In this document: one piece after another, positions 1 through 13,517 of the stretch
Layout: every line of letters starts with the position of its first letter
How positions within the stretch are numbered: the first letter of the stretch is position 1
From: Aptenodytes patagonicus
Taxonomy: Eukaryota; Chordata; Aves; Sphenisciformes; Spheniscidae
DNA: 64,000 nucleotides
NCBI RefSeq assembly: GCF_965638725.1
Contig: NC_134982.1
Coordinates: 39,732,799-39,796,798 of the forward strand
Direction: 5' to 3'
Position numbers and translations under genes: made by a program
The notes under the pieces: model-generated
Seen by the model: only the letters and a program-made list of their open reading frames with translations
Databases searched by the model: none
What the model was told of the DNA's origin: nothing

Positions 1-620
1 AAAGTAATCAGCCTTTCTGCTGTAAAATGTTCAAACCATTCTTAAAGTTTACAATTGCCACGAAATTAACAGATTTTATTGTGTCATTAACCCTCATTAG
101 CTCAACGGTATTTCTTACTTGATTGTTTATTCCTGTGTGCAACTTGCAATTACAAATCCCCTGGTAATACATAAAATGTATTCTACTTTGTAGAGTGCAA
201 ACCACAGAAGACTTCATATCACCCTTAAAAACCTACACATGATGCCATCTGCTTTATTCCTCTTCTCAGGGAAAGCACTGTGTCTTCGTGGCTCAGGCAG
301 TTCAGAACTAGGAGGAATGGGCTGCTTTGGTTAGACACAAATTCATATACATTTGCAGCCTCGCATTATTTAGATCTGCATTGATGTGCTAATATTTCTC
401 TTTATTTTTCCTTTTGACTTTTTTTTATCAGTCATGTCACTGTACTTTCTTGTTTTAGCTGAGAAGCAAAAGTACCAACAGAGCCTGAGAAAAGACCTTT
501 CTGCCTTTCCAGGCTGGGTGGGAAGCACAGTCTCATGAGAGAGCTGAGTCCTATTTTGGTCTTGTATCCAAAAGCATTTAAGTAGGTTGGGAGGAGATTC
601 AAACCTATGCATTGTATTTG
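1..620. other. Intergenic, no gene seen
   Basis: AT-rich sequence with no ORF that looks coding and no recognised repeat before the CR1 end at about 621. Confidence 0.5.
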
Positions 621-1915
621 ACAGAATCAGAGAATCACAGACTGGTTGAGGCTGGAAGGGGCCTCTGGAGGTCACCTTGCCCAACGCCCTGCCCAAGCAG
701 GGCCACCTAGAGCCAGCTGCCCAGGACCATGTCCAGATGGCTTTTGAATATCTCCAAGGATGGAGACTCCACAGCCTCCCTAGGTAACCTGTGCCAGTGC
801 TCAGTCAGCCTCACAGTGAAAAAGTGTTTCCTGATGTTCAGAGGGACCCCTCCTGTATTTCAGTTTGTCATTGCCTCTTGTCCTGTCACTGGGCACCACT
901 GAAAAGAGTCTGTCTGCGTCTTCTTTGCACCCTCCCTTCAGGTATTTATATACATTGACAAGATCCTCCTGAGCTTTCTCTTCTCCAAGTTAAACAGTCC
1001 CAGCTCTCTCAGCCTTCAGTCTTCAGACACTTCTCCCAGTTGCCATGGTCGATCAGATTATTGAGAGTGGCCTCACCATGACATCTGCCAGCTCCCTCAG
1101 CACTTGTGGCTGCATCCCATCAGGGCACATGGACTTATGTATGTCCAGTTTGATCCTTTTCCACCAAGGGTACATCTTCCTTGCTCCAGACTTTCCCCAT
1201 AGTCTCTGGGGCCTGGGATTCCTGAAGGCCAGCCTTGCTAGTAAAGACTGAGGCAAAGAAGGCATTCAGTACTTCAGGCTTTTCCATGTCCTGTGTTACC
1301 AGGTCCCCTGTCCCATTGAGCAATGGGCCCACATTTTCTATAGTCTTTTTGTTACCTATGTACTTATAAAAGCCTGTCATGTTGTCTTTGACATCCTGGC
1401 CAGATTAAATTCCATTTGGGCTTTACCTTTCCTAACTTCCTCCCTGGACGTTCGGACAATGTTTCTATTGGCTACCTGTCCTTGCTTCCACCTTCTGTAT
1501 GCTTCCTTTTTGTGTTTGAGTTTGGCCAGGAACTCCTTGTTCATCCATGCAGGCATCCTGGCATTTTTGCCTGACGTCCTATTTGTTGGGATGGACGGCT
1601 CTTGAGCTTGGAGGAGATGATCCTAGAATATTAACCAGCTTTCTTGGGCCCCTCTTCCATCCAGGGCCTCATCCCATGGGACTCTTCCAAGCAGATCTTT
1701 GACGAGGCCAAAGACTGCTCTCCTGAAGTCCAGGGTTGTGATCTTGCTTTTTACTGTCCTCGTTGCGCTCAGGAGCCTGAACTCCACCACCTCATGGTCA
1801 CTGCAGCCAAGGCTGTCTTCGACCTTCACATTCCCAACAAGCCCCTCATTGTTGGTGAGTATGAGGTCCAGCAGAACACCTCTTCTTGTTGGCTGAACTG
1901 ATTTCAGTTGAGTTG
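621..1915 (-). mobile_element. CR1 LINE, degraded, internally deleted, minus strand
   Basis: Read on the minus strand, 1042-1915 carries the end of the CR1 endonuclease and the linker before the reverse transcriptase. The conceptual pieces at 1623-1922 and 1135-1380 include the family-typical LTNNEGLVG and LLNGTGDLVT stretches, with frame breaks. At about 1041 the sequence jumps to the CR1 3' region (621-1041), so most of the reverse transcriptase is missing. The 3' end is at the left and has the usual bird CR1 text ending in repeated 'tctgattctgt'-like words. Stops and frameshifts mark it as an old inactive copy. Whether it is one insertion with a deletion or two fragments is not settled. 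Confidence 0.85.
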
Positions 1916-4900
1916 TATTCAAATTGAGCTTTGAAAAATTGAAGTTGCAAACATGTTCTGATGATCTAGAGTAAGTTTAATTTCAAAATGACATGTTAGA
2001 AGATGATTGTCATTGTTGAGGCAAATCAAGTCATTTGGGGGTGATGGGGAAAGCAAGGCATTGGAGAACTCAGCAGTGGTACCGTTTGTCACAGGCAAAG
2101 GCAGCCAGTCCCCAGCTGACTATTCACATCTTGCTTCTGCAGAAACTTAGTTCCTAGGACCTACTGGGCTTACAGGCATCTTTCCAAAAAGCTATTTTTA
2201 AAAACACTAGTCCAATGACTCCCCAGCAAAAGATAGTAAAAAAATGGCAAATAAAGCTACTAAAAAGGGGGAAAAAGTGTAATTTGTCTAATGCAGGAGT
2301 GCATTAAGACTACAGAATGCAAGAATTATGTATGTGAAGCAAAGTTGGATAAGCTTTTAAAATTTGCTACCAAAATGATTAGCCCAGCAAGTCTGAGTCT
2401 CTTTCAGTAGGTTTAGACCTGCCTCCTTGAGAAACAACAGAGTTCACCAGTGACCAGCAAACTTTCATTAAATACAACACTGTTGACCTGGGGACAAAAG
2501 CATCATATTTCACAGTACTGCTAAGCTTGCCAGGCATTTACTACCCTAGCTGTGTAGGTGCCAAGCAAGTACAACAGGTGAGCAGCTCTCTACTTCAGTG
2601 AAAGTAAAGTTGTGCCTGATGTCCAAATCATGTCTATCAAGATACACAGTTGAGGGCTTTTTCCCATCAGGCCTCCAAAGGCTATTTCTACAGGGGAAAA
2701 AGTTTTAAAAAGTGTGACGTTTGCATAATCAGCATTAGGAGTTCGTATTACTTACTCTTCCAGTGGTTATTGGTTTTAAAATAAATTCCCTGCTGAGCCA
2801 AGAAATGTATTTACACAGAGATATTTCTAGAAAAGACTTTCTTCCCCTTCCTTCCACCCCCAAATGTTACATTCATGCATAATTCCACATTTGTCAAAAC
2901 TGGTCTGTTACAAATTACCCAAACGATTTTATTCCTTGAACTCAGGAGGAAAATGTCTTTTGTGCTTGCAACAGAAATATTTTTTTTTTTTTTTTTTTGT
3001 CTGAATAAATAAAAAAACCCAGCTGACTGTTAAGAGAAGACAGGAACTGAGAAATGCTGATACTATATTTGTAAATCAGACTGGATTAAAAGAAACCCTG
3101 AATGTTCTATAAGCCCTAAATATGGCTCAGATAAAGAAAACTTCAGGTAATTTAACAATTCTTGTTAAGATGAATGTGAGGTATAGATAAAAAAATTTTA
3201 TTTCCAGTATTACTTTATTTGCCAAATGCTGTATTGTCTGACACAAAAGATCTTCTCAAGATGATATGTAAAGGATGGGATTTTATGGAGTAGCCTTACA
3301 TTATGATTGATTTTTTTCAACAAATACCAAAAATGCAATTGTTTGGCAGCATGAATAAAAATCTAGGGCCACGGAAAGTACTGTATTGGATCAGATCAGT
3401 GTTTCAACTCTGACCAAGAAATTCTTTAGATATCTCAAAGGGACATACTGGAATGGATATTTTTTGAGCAGCCTATTATAAATTACCTTATTCAGCAATC
3501 TGATGTGTGCCCCCAAACCACCAGGATTCTCTTGTTACACTAACTAATCTGCAACTGTGGATGATCACTTTATTCATATAAATGCATAAAGTCCACTGAA
3601 TCTATGGCATATTCTGGGCAATCATTCCATTCAAATCACCAAGTGCACAAGACAAAGTCAATACATTACCTGCCAGAAGTACCTGAATCACTTACTTTAT
3701 TTCAGCTATATGTCTAATTTGTCTTTTGACAGAATAAATACTCCCTGTGTTTTCTACCTGGCCTGAAACTAAGGGCTTTCCAAACTTCGTGATGATTTGT
3801 AAGGAACGTCTAGGATGTCTCCTATTTCTGCTACATCCTGTTAGAGATAGGGGTGTCTGGAAGCGATAACAGTATTTCATGTAAGAGTCCGTTACTGATA
3901 TTAATGAGAAGTAGCAGCACTGGTGGTGTTTCTGCTGCATTCTGTATGCAGCTGGCTGTGCCCATTAAGCTACGAATGACTTTGACATGTAAGCACGGAG
4001 TAATGCCCAGCACACCACAGGTCAATGACATTTTAAAATCCATATTTTGAGAAAGAACATTATAATATTAGCAGGTAACGTAGCTGATTAATTGTTTTCA
4101 AACAGTATTGGAGTTACTGCATGAAAAGGTGAAAACCTGGGTTCCTTCTGTTTCTTCTGTGTTGAACTGGTATGTAGGTGGCTTTGCTTCCTGTCCTCCC
4201 CATGGGCCAACTGAGGCAGAGGCAGGGCCCTCATGCTCTTAGAGCACATGCCTGTTTCCAGCCCATAAGGTCTGCTGGTATACCTGGAGGCAGCAAAAAA
4301 ATAAATGTACTGATTTCAAAATCAGCTTTCAGAGGAGTACCCTTGTTAAGATTGGAAATCTATAAAAACGTGTTTTGGGTAAAGACTTTCTTCCTCCTAA
4401 TGGAGCAAACATTTCAAAGGACACTGATTCCTTCTAACTTGAAGAAAAGGCATCAGGCTGGTTGAGGAAACAAACCCTGGAAGTGCAAGGGTTACAGTTT
4501 TACAAGCAAGCACAAGGAAAAACTCGCACTCTTAAAACTTGCACAGATAACATAAATGAGATCATCTATTTTAGTTTTAAACTGAGTAGCTGTGTATGTG
4601 GCTGCACATCCAAATAATGTGAGAAAAAAAGCACAGGAGAAGTCTCTTTTTGCTGGCTTTGCTGTATTAATATAAACTGCCCTTCAGATGGTGCTCTTAC
4701 AATTCTCTTGTGTACCAGAGCAGTGGCTCCCCAGGCAGGGTGTGCAGTCCTGTTATGCAATGCTGCATTGTAAGAGGGAAGAGTTCCTTTCCACACATGC
4801 CACCAAACAAATTTCCATCATTTTTAGCGTCCTTCTCAGATAACTAGCGTGGTCTTTGGTAACAGCACTTGTCAGTCTTTTGCTTCAAGTACCTCTCTTG

Positions 4901-6313
4901 TTACCAGCTTTCTACCATGATCAGTGGCTAGTTGATACTTGATATATTTTTATTGCTGCAATCTCTCCCACTTCCTGCATTGCTAATGAGTAGGGGAATA
5001 AGAGAATCTGGAAAGAAGGAAAATAAAGAAATATCTCTGTGCGGTGTGGTGCTGTGTACGACCCACCTCTGAGTTCCTGGTTGAGTCCTGGGACGCTGCT
5101 TTAGGTGTTTGCTGGATGGGGAGGTAGCAGGGGGTGAGAAGGAAGAGGGTAGCCATGTATCTTTCATTTCAATACATTCTCTTTCTAAATTATCAGTAAC
5201 ATTTTCTGTGGAAAAAGAACTTCTTCTGTCCTCACAATTTCCAAGTTTATCCACTTTTTGCCTCTCACCTTTTTAGCATAGAAATTCGCATGAGTTTTGA
5301 GGTAACGTGAGGAGACAACTTTTCTTGCAGTGCTCTCAATACTTCCTCATGCTGCTGTTACGTTGCAAAAGCAGGAAATGTCACATGTGTACAAAGGGTG
5401 TAAGAATACAAACACAGTTCTCTAAACACTCTTGGGTTTGTGAGAACAATAGCATTGCTCAAGACTGACTGATCATGTTGCGTATACACAATGCTTTCTC
5501 TCTCTGCTAAATACTTAGGACAAGAAAGAGAATGAACTGTTTATTTGTCAGCTGAGTATATTTTCCTCTGGCTATAATCCGCAAAAGATAAGTGTTAGTA
5601 TAGTTAATTTTTCCTTGTCAAAGCAGAGCTCTAGCTGATGCCACTAGAAGCACGTTCCTGCCCACACTTCTTAGAGAAACAGCAACTCTCTGGCCCAGAA
5701 TGAAGCCCCAAGTTACAGTTTCCCAGCACAGGGCACCTCTGTATTCCAGTTGGCATCAGCTGTGTTAAAGCACCGTGCTAGCTTGAGGGTGTCTAATTCT
5801 CTGTCGGGACAGGGCTTCATTCTGTCTAAGTGCGGAAACAGCGCTAAAGCTTGCTCAACTCTGCCATGTCCTACAGGCATGGCCGTGTCTTCCCCACCCC
5901 TCAGTCGCAGGCTGTGCCTTTGCTGGCCAACTGATGCCCCCTGAGGATGGGCTGCTGCTTTTACAGTACAACAGCCCCCTCCCAGAGCCGTGTGCGTGTC
6001 TGCCAGCTGGTCTGCCAACCCAGGCTATACACATGCTGTGTGGGTTGGGCTAAGTACAAAGAACTAAACTAAATGCTTTCTGATTTTGGCAGACCTTCCT
6101 TCTGTCCATCCAGCACAAGACTCTTGAAAGGGGCTGATGGTTTTAAAGTACCTTCCAGGCCCTTGCTCCCCATCCAAATCCAAACTGTAAGAAGCCAATG
6201 CTTTGCCCTTTTCTGTGTAGGTTTCAAGTCTGTCAAATTGCCTACATGTGCTGGTCACCCTCTTTCTGTCACACAAGAGTCTTCCTTTCTTAATCCAAGC
6301 TTTTTGCAATGCT
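1916..6313. other. Intergenic, no gene seen
   Basis: About 4.4 kb with only short chance ORFs and no splice-bounded exon that I recognise. There is a poly-T run near 2980-2998. Nothing else stands out. Confidence 0.5.
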
Positions 6314-6536
6314 CCCTTCCTTCCTTCCTTCCTTCCTTCCTTCCTTCCTTCCTTCCTTCCTTCCTTCCTTCCTTCCTTCCTTCCTTCCTTCCTTCCTTCC
6401 TTCCTTCCTTCCTTCCTTCCTTCCTTCCTTCCTTCCTTCCTTCCTTCCTTCCTTCCTTCCTTCCTTCCTTCCTTCCCTCCCTCCCTCCTTCCCTCCCTCC
6501 CCCTCTCTCTCCCCCCCTCTCTCCCGCCAGTATTGG
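6314..6536 (+). repeat. (TTCC)n polypyrimidine microsatellite
   Basis: A run of about 40 near-perfect TTCC units (about 6316-6476) passes into CCCT/CTCC units and a C/T-rich tail to about 6536. One strand is pure pyrimidine for roughly 220 bases. The long ORFs that cross it on both strands (PSFL and GRKE repeats) are artefacts of a stop-free tetranucleotide repeat. Confidence 0.97.
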
Positions 6537-8697
6537 CAGACATCTAAGTCAGTAAAGGCTCATCTGTTGACGCTGATTTAAACTGAATGTGGTGGTTGTT
6601 TGTCTGTCTTGATTGTTTTTTCTAACAACTCGGATCTAACATACATAGGGCATGCAACATGCTAATAAACATTTTCCAGTTTCTCACATTTGTCTCCTTT
6701 GAGGGAAAGGAGTGAGCAGGAATACTAATTGAGTACTTCTGGGAACTTCTTCCTTTGCTCTGGGATGCAGTGCCTTCAAGATTTTTCTTGTTTCCTTTCC
6801 ATTGCTGATCAACCCACAGCTCTCAAATTATTTGTAAGCACCTTTCTAACTGGACTTTACCATCAGGATTCAAATGACTAAATGATTTTTTTTTTTTAAT
6901 GTGCTACAGCTCTTCTCCATCACTCCTGAGAGCTTGGATTTTCAGGTGGGACCAGGTCCTGCCTCTGCCTCTTCTTGGTTACATCAAGAGCCACCCCTCA
7001 CTGCTGGCAGGTGCAGGCCAAGGGACAGCTTGGCCAGAACAATTCTGGCCCCCTGCAAAGCTGCACATGTGCCACAGTAATTCGCCTTTCCTCTTACGCA
7101 GATTAACTAAGAAAGGACTCAGACCCTTCTTTGCTTCAGCTTCCACATTTTTCTCAAGGGTTTTGTTATAAAAATCTACAGTTTTTTTAAAGGGGAGTAG
7201 ATAAACATCTCCAAGAATTCGGGGCAATCATTTAACCCCTATGCAGGACGGATACTTTGTGGCCTCTCCATAGCTTCCCAGTCTCTGACTCAGCATTGTA
7301 TCGCTTGTGCCAGTGTACAAGCAGTTGATTTTTTTTCCTTATGAACAAATTGCTAAACCCTCCTGTTTCCCATATGCTGAATTCTTGGTTCCAGAAGACC
7401 ACAACAGAAATACGGTGCTGCATTCCCTGTCCTTTGGGCCTGCACAGGCAAAGTCTTGCCAGCGTGGGTGCATGGTGGCCTCAGTGAACTAGCCAGCCTC
7501 CATTCAGAGGGAGACTTGTGAAAGCTTCTGCTACACAAACCCATTTAGCCGAGTGGATCAGGTTTTCAGATTGGTTTTAAGCAAGTCTCCCTGCTCCTTT
7601 GAGGTCTTGTGACCATTCTGGGCTGCTTTCATAGCTGCTTTTTGATGACTTTTCAGACCTCCTAAAAGGGTCTGAGAAATTTTTTTTCTCCAAGGACACG
7701 TTCCTTTTCTCAAGAGTCTGTATTGCAGTATTGTCTCATGAAGAGTTAACATTACCTGTGCAGAGGACATACTTAGGAATACCAGTTCAAATACTTCTAC
7801 CAATAATTACTCCTATACCTCAAATTATAAAAGATCATATTTGTATGGGAAGGTCTCAGAGTCAGACCTTGCTCCTGACCCTTTCTTAGCTGTAGGGGAA
7901 CCTGGGATATACTCATACAATAAAAAAGAAAACTATGCAGAACAGTAAGACAATCCACTTCTGCCCTTTCCAGACTAACAGGCATGTAACATTGCTGTCT
8001 TTCATTTTACCATTAACTGTATCACAGGGTCTTTTGCCTGCCAATCATTACATTGAATTCAGACAGTTTTGCTAAAGGCTGAAAGTTATTTCCCTGGCAC
8101 AGGTGTTTTATATCCTTCAAGCCAAGTTTCCTGGGTCTCTATTCCCTCATGCACATGACAAAACCCCTCACCAAGTACGATTCTATTGACTTCACCAGTG
8201 ATATCCCTGGAAATGCACTGGGAGCTGTTACAGGCCAGGCTGAGCCACTCTGGGAGGCCATGGGGGTATGAGGTGGTTATCCAAAAAGAGGTTTTTCTTT
8301 TCTAGCATTCACGAGTTTAAGTCTGCTGTGAACACCAATTTTTAATCTGGTTGATGACTGTGGGAAATGTATGTGCAGTTAAACTAACTCGTTCATGAGC
8401 TCTTGACCATAAGCTGTCCTCTGCTGAGTAGTACAAACCTGGCTGTTTCATCACCCTGATGAGTTCTTCAGCATAAGTGAAGTCCTGAGAAGGACTCTGC
8501 TCACCTGAGAAGGCTTCTCAGCAAGTTGGCAATGGGTTTGTTGCCCCAAAAGAATTTTAATTGTCAGTTTGTTTAATATATTGGACTCCGTTACTTGAAA
8601 CAAAACCTTGAGTTGTTTACCTTTCAGATTAGGTTATGTAACTCTCTAGGCCCTAATTGGGAAAGTAATCAGACTTCTAGGAAGTGCTGAAGAAGCA
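6537..8697. other. Intergenic, no gene seen
   Basis: No recognised gene, repeat or structured element. ORFs here are short and have no family features. Confidence 0.45.
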
Positions 8698-9383
8698 CAT
8701 TCCTTCTCTTTCTCTGAAAAGGCAAATTCCTTTTCATTTCTGCTTTACTACACATCAACCAAAGTAATGGGAAGATTTTTGGTTTTTTCAGTGGACTTCA
8801 GACCAGGGTTATTGCCTTGATAGTAGGACTGGTTTTCTGATCTTTAAGCCTGAAACAACAAAAAGTTTCTGTGTATTTATGGTTTTATCTTGCTGTCTAA
8901 TAGCAACAAACTCTTCCTCTTTAATTTTCAAACCTTTCCTTGCTGACAGTGATGGCTTAGATCTTTTACAAGTTTGAAAACAGACTTTTCCAATAGACTG
9001 GTAAACCAAGATACCACTCTGACTTTCAAAGATTTGAGTGCATTGGGAAGAACATGGCTTCAAAATAATGTTCAGGGTAGCATTTAAAGGCATTAGAAGT
9101 TTATTTGGAATATAAATATGAGTCTACTTTTAAAGAGTATAAAAGCACTGGTGTGGGCATGATGTCTAAGGGCAGAGGCCAAAGATAAGGAGCTGAGGTA
9201 AGACCTTTTATTAGACCAGAGCAAAATACAAACTGAGAAAATTACCTAGGGTTTAAGTAGATATCTACAAACTGATCATCTCTTAAAGAAAATACACCTG
9301 GTATGTGTGAAGTAGAGGGACCATTAACCTGTAGTAAAACAGAAATGAAAAGGAATTTGCCTTTCAGAAAAAGAGAAGGAATG
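8698..9383. repeat. Inverted repeat, about 53-bp arms, 579-bp spacer
   Basis: The arm at 8698-8751 (starting CATTCCTTCTC) returns as its reverse complement at 9331-9383. The two differ by a few substitutions and one single-base indel. The arms cover the same text from the CATTCC end to TTTACTAC and then diverge. The spacer holds no recognisable gene: the 94-codon minus-strand ORF at 8809-9093 resembles nothing I know. No obvious target-site duplication flanks the pair, so a transposon origin is not shown. Confidence 0.75.
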
Positions 9384-12300
9384 ATTCCTGGCTTGTTTAA
9401 ATTACTAGTGTAGATGAAGGTAGATCTGGAAAAGTTACTAGTTTTCAGTTGGTTTGTGGTTGGAAGGAAGTTCCACCTCTGCCTAATTATCTAACACTTT
9501 CCTTGGGTTGTGCTTCTCTTGAACAAGTACCTCATTACACCAATCTTAAAAGGAGCACTGAGCAAAGTGAGGGGACAACAGCTTGTGTCATAGAGCTAGC
9601 TAATGACAATAAATTCACAAGTGCACAGCTGGAGCCTTCACAGGCATCGAGGACAGGACTGAACGCTTCTCAGACAACTGGGCTACAAGAAACTGTGAAA
9701 CTCTGGGAAGGAGCAACAGAAACGGCCAGGGGGTGGGGGAAAACCTTTAACTTCGAGCTCATTAATGAAGGAATTGCTTTGCAAAACTGCTTGTTTGCCT
9801 GTGTAGTCACTGTGGGATGCAGCATTTAATGGGGACAGAGGTTCAGCTAGTACAGTCATCCCACCTGTCCTGGAGCTGGGGGCTGCACTGTGGAGAACTC
9901 CTCGGAAACAGAAGCACTGAACACTGGAGTGATGGTGCTACAGGCTTTCTTTTCCCCATGTACATCTAGATTGGATCACTTCCTTTGTATACTAGGGTGC
10001 AGAGTGATTTTTACTGTCTCCATTTCTCTCTGAGCACGAGGAGAGATAGAAGCTTGTATTTTACACGGCAGCAAGGGTATGTGATGCATGCCCCAGCCTG
10101 TGTGCTACATGGGACTATGCTAATGGTCAGTCTCACTTTCTCTGTCCTCTGTGACACTCTACTGCAGGCAGGGCAGATTTTCCTCTTTCTGAGGAAACCA
10201 TTTTTGTTTACAACAACATGCCCTTTCCATATTTCACAAGTTCAACAAACTTTGCAAGAGTTTGCAAAGTGTAAGGACACAAGAAAAGACAGATACAAGA
10301 GACCTAATTGTCCTTTGCACCGGAGCCACTCCATGCTCATTGGCAGTAGGCAGGAGCTTCAAAAGATAGCTTACACAAATCTTAAGGTCGTTTTAAGCTA
10401 CCAGATTGATGTAAATGCTACTCACTCGGTGTGTATTTATCCTGCACAGTACCCATGACTTAATTGTGCAGATGCTGTACAAACAGAAATGCCCTGCACT
10501 GAGCTTCTGGCCATCTAAGGACAAGGTGCCAGAATTTAATCTCTTGCAGTGCTTATCCTCCTTGTATGCTTCTTACCTAGAGTCCACATGACTTGTGGCA
10601 GAACTTTAATATACAGATTTAACCATGATGCTGTAGTAGATGGATTTCCATTTGGATGTGTATCACTGCAGGCTGCACTAGATGGCCTATTCTACAGCAA
10701 AGGATGGTGCAGAACAGGGAAACTGCATAAGGGTCAGATGACAGATGAAGAAAAATGTGCCAAATATGTGCTGAGCACTTTTAAGGGAGGCAGATGCCAA
10801 ACCAGCTTCCCTCAAATCATTAGTCTTGGATGAAACTGCCACATGCCAAGCAGAAGTATTGCTGTCAGTGCTTTCTGAAGGAAAGATGAGCATGCTGGGA
10901 AGGCCAGCGCCTTCCCCTGATGATCAGAGAGAGATATGTCCTCAGCACATGCACTGAAAGGAAAAGATTTATCACTGACAATCCAGCGTGGAGACAAGAG
11001 GCCAAATGTAGCTGACCTCTGGGACTGCTTACTTGATAGAAACAGAGGAGAGGCCCTTACAACATTGATGATCTTTACTGTACTGAGAGCTACTGCTGGC
11101 ACCATACATTTTAACCGTGCTGTAGCAAGCCGGAGACATATTATTTTGGCAGAAGGCACCACCGCGTGCTGGAGCATGGGAACTGCATGTAGACTGCCAA
11201 AGGAGAAGCTGTTACAAAAAGTACTAACTACACTGTACAAGTTTTTGGCCATGCTATAATGTATTTTTTCTGCAGTGCAAAACAAACTAAAGGCCTTTGA
11301 CATTTTAAAAATATGGATTAACTTGAAAACCCTTCAAACACAGTTTTAAGGTTTTCTAAAATAGAATTGGAAAAATGGAAGAAAACTGAAATGAGGCTTC
11401 AGGGAATTAAGTACTCAGAATTAATCCTAACTTTTTAGGTGACTGGGTTTCATACTGATGATGCTCCTGATGATGGTAATGCACAACATAGTACTGATGT
11501 ATTTCTATGGCTTCCAGTTGTGAAATCAGCTTGTTTCACTTACGGTCCCTTACAGCATACTGTACTGCATGCATGAGACCTGCACATGTGCAGGAGCTAG
11601 TGTGACTGAAAAGATCACATACTACTTTATTTTATGTTTAGAAGAAAAATTATTGTAACCGTGTGTAATCAGAGTTTTTCATGGCAACATGAATTTTAAA
11701 GGAATGAGAAATTTAAATGGCTTTAAATAGCTACGAGATTAAATATTAAAAAAACTGGGCTCTTCTTGGCACCCTGACCCATCTGCTCCCATGGGCTGTG
11801 TGATGAGACCCTTTTCTATAGTGCAACACCCATCTGAGGAGGAAACAGGAGAGGCACCCCATGATCACCTTGCAGGCCAGGAGGGCTGCAGCCCTGAAGG
11901 AGAAGTCTTAGCATTGCTGGAAGGTGCCTTCTAAGGGGCTTGTATGTTTCTATCTAACCTGAAAAGCCTGAAGGGAGATGGAGGGAGGGAGACTTTGCTC
12001 AAGTGTCTCTTGTAAGCTGACAAGTGGGAGAAGACGGTGTTGAGTCTGCTGCATACAGGAGGACTGTGCTAGTTCTCAGTGTTACATTCACTTTTGATGC
12101 AAGAGTACAAAGTATTTACTGGATGCAAACTGTGTTTAAAATCCTAATAGCATTATCAGTTTTAACTCTTTGCAGTGAAATAAATAATATTTCACTGTAG
12201 GGCGAATCACAGCCCAAACTTGTTGGCAGCTTTGCTGCCCACTAGTTTTATCTATGTTTTGAAGATATCCGTATATGCTCATTGAATTTAGCTAGAATTC

Positions 12301-13500
12301 ACTGTTTTCCAATAGAAAATTGCCCTGCTCAGATAATTTACCAGTACCTGCATTTACTCCTTGCATAAATCAGTATTGATATCTGGATCAGCTTTTCTCA
12401 CAAATCTGTTACCTCTACTGAAAACCAGCAGGACTATGACATATATTTAGCAATATCTTCAGTTTAGGAAATTTACTCAGTCAAATGTCTATCGACACGG
12501 GATTCCTGTTTTAGCCCAGCATTTAAAATACTGTAACTCATACTGCTTTCCTGTATGTTAGTACCACTTCACTCTTTTTGACTTGCTTCCCCTTACTCGT
12601 TGTCTGTTGTGTGTTGCATTGTGATATTCCAGTGTCAATGGGTAACTGCAAGAGCAGGTGGCTGAAACCAAGCTGCCTCCTCCTGAGCAGAGTCACTGGG
12701 ATGTTCCCTGTGGTCCCAGCAGAAGCATCCAAAGCCTCATCTGAAGATCTTGGCATTGCAGGATTTGCTCTGAAATATCCCCTCCAAACTCCTATCGGAT
12801 GATCTCTGCAAGGACTGGATGTGTGCTTTGGAGAAGGAGACCAGGAAGAGAGATTGGAAGAACTGAAAGAGCAAGTTTTTTAAGCAGTCCCACTGCTATG
12901 GACCTGCTGGGACCCCTGTGTTAAAGGATGGCAGCCCAGCCAGCATAGCACTGGGCCTTGTCACTGTGGATTTTTGATGGGTGAAAAATGCAGACAGAGA
13001 GGAAGGTGCAGAGGTGGGAACTGTGGTGGACAGAGCAGCAAACTTCAGGGCTGTATCCCCCCTCCCAGCCCCACAGTCAGTAACTGCACACTTGGCCGCA
13101 CAGCCCAGGGGCAGAAGGTCCATTGGAGTTGGCGCCATTAGGGAAGTGTTAATTGCCCTGGGAGGCATGCAGGCAGCACTGGAAGCTGTGGGATAGGAGG
13201 GCTTACACACAGTTTGGAGCCAGGTTTAAGACCTTCCTCATGGGTAGGGACTGACTCATCCCTCTAGACATATGCACAGCTGCACACACATGGGAGCTCA
13301 CACAGAGCCAGGCTGCGCCTATGCCACCTGCCTAAAGCCCCTGCTCACATGGATGAGGTCTAGGAAGGAGCAAGTGCCTGCTCTGACCTCTTCATCAAGG
13401 AGCAAATCACCTCAAGGCCCACTCTGCTCCACCCGTGCTTCCTCCAACTCCTCATGCTCCTCTTCCTCCCGCCTGCTGTGCTCTAAGCCCAGCTGCTTTC
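9384..13500. other. Intergenic, no gene seen
   Basis: Several ORFs of 100-163 codons lie here (9449-9829, 9985-10458 on +; 10812-11303 on -). None has recognisable domains, and none has splice-site or CpG support. I regard them as chance. Confidence 0.4.
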
Positions 13501-13517
13501 CACCTGCAGGACCCAGT

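Noticed and set aside
6064-6581. ORFs of 90-160 codons on both strands rich in PSFL or GRKE repeats
   Set aside because: They are translations of the (TTCC)n microsatellite, which has no stops in several frames; no gene structure.
9449-11303. Several ORFs of 107-163 codons on both strands
   Set aside because: No recognisable domains, ordinary composition, overlapping ORFs on opposite strands and no splice or promoter context; expected by chance over this length.
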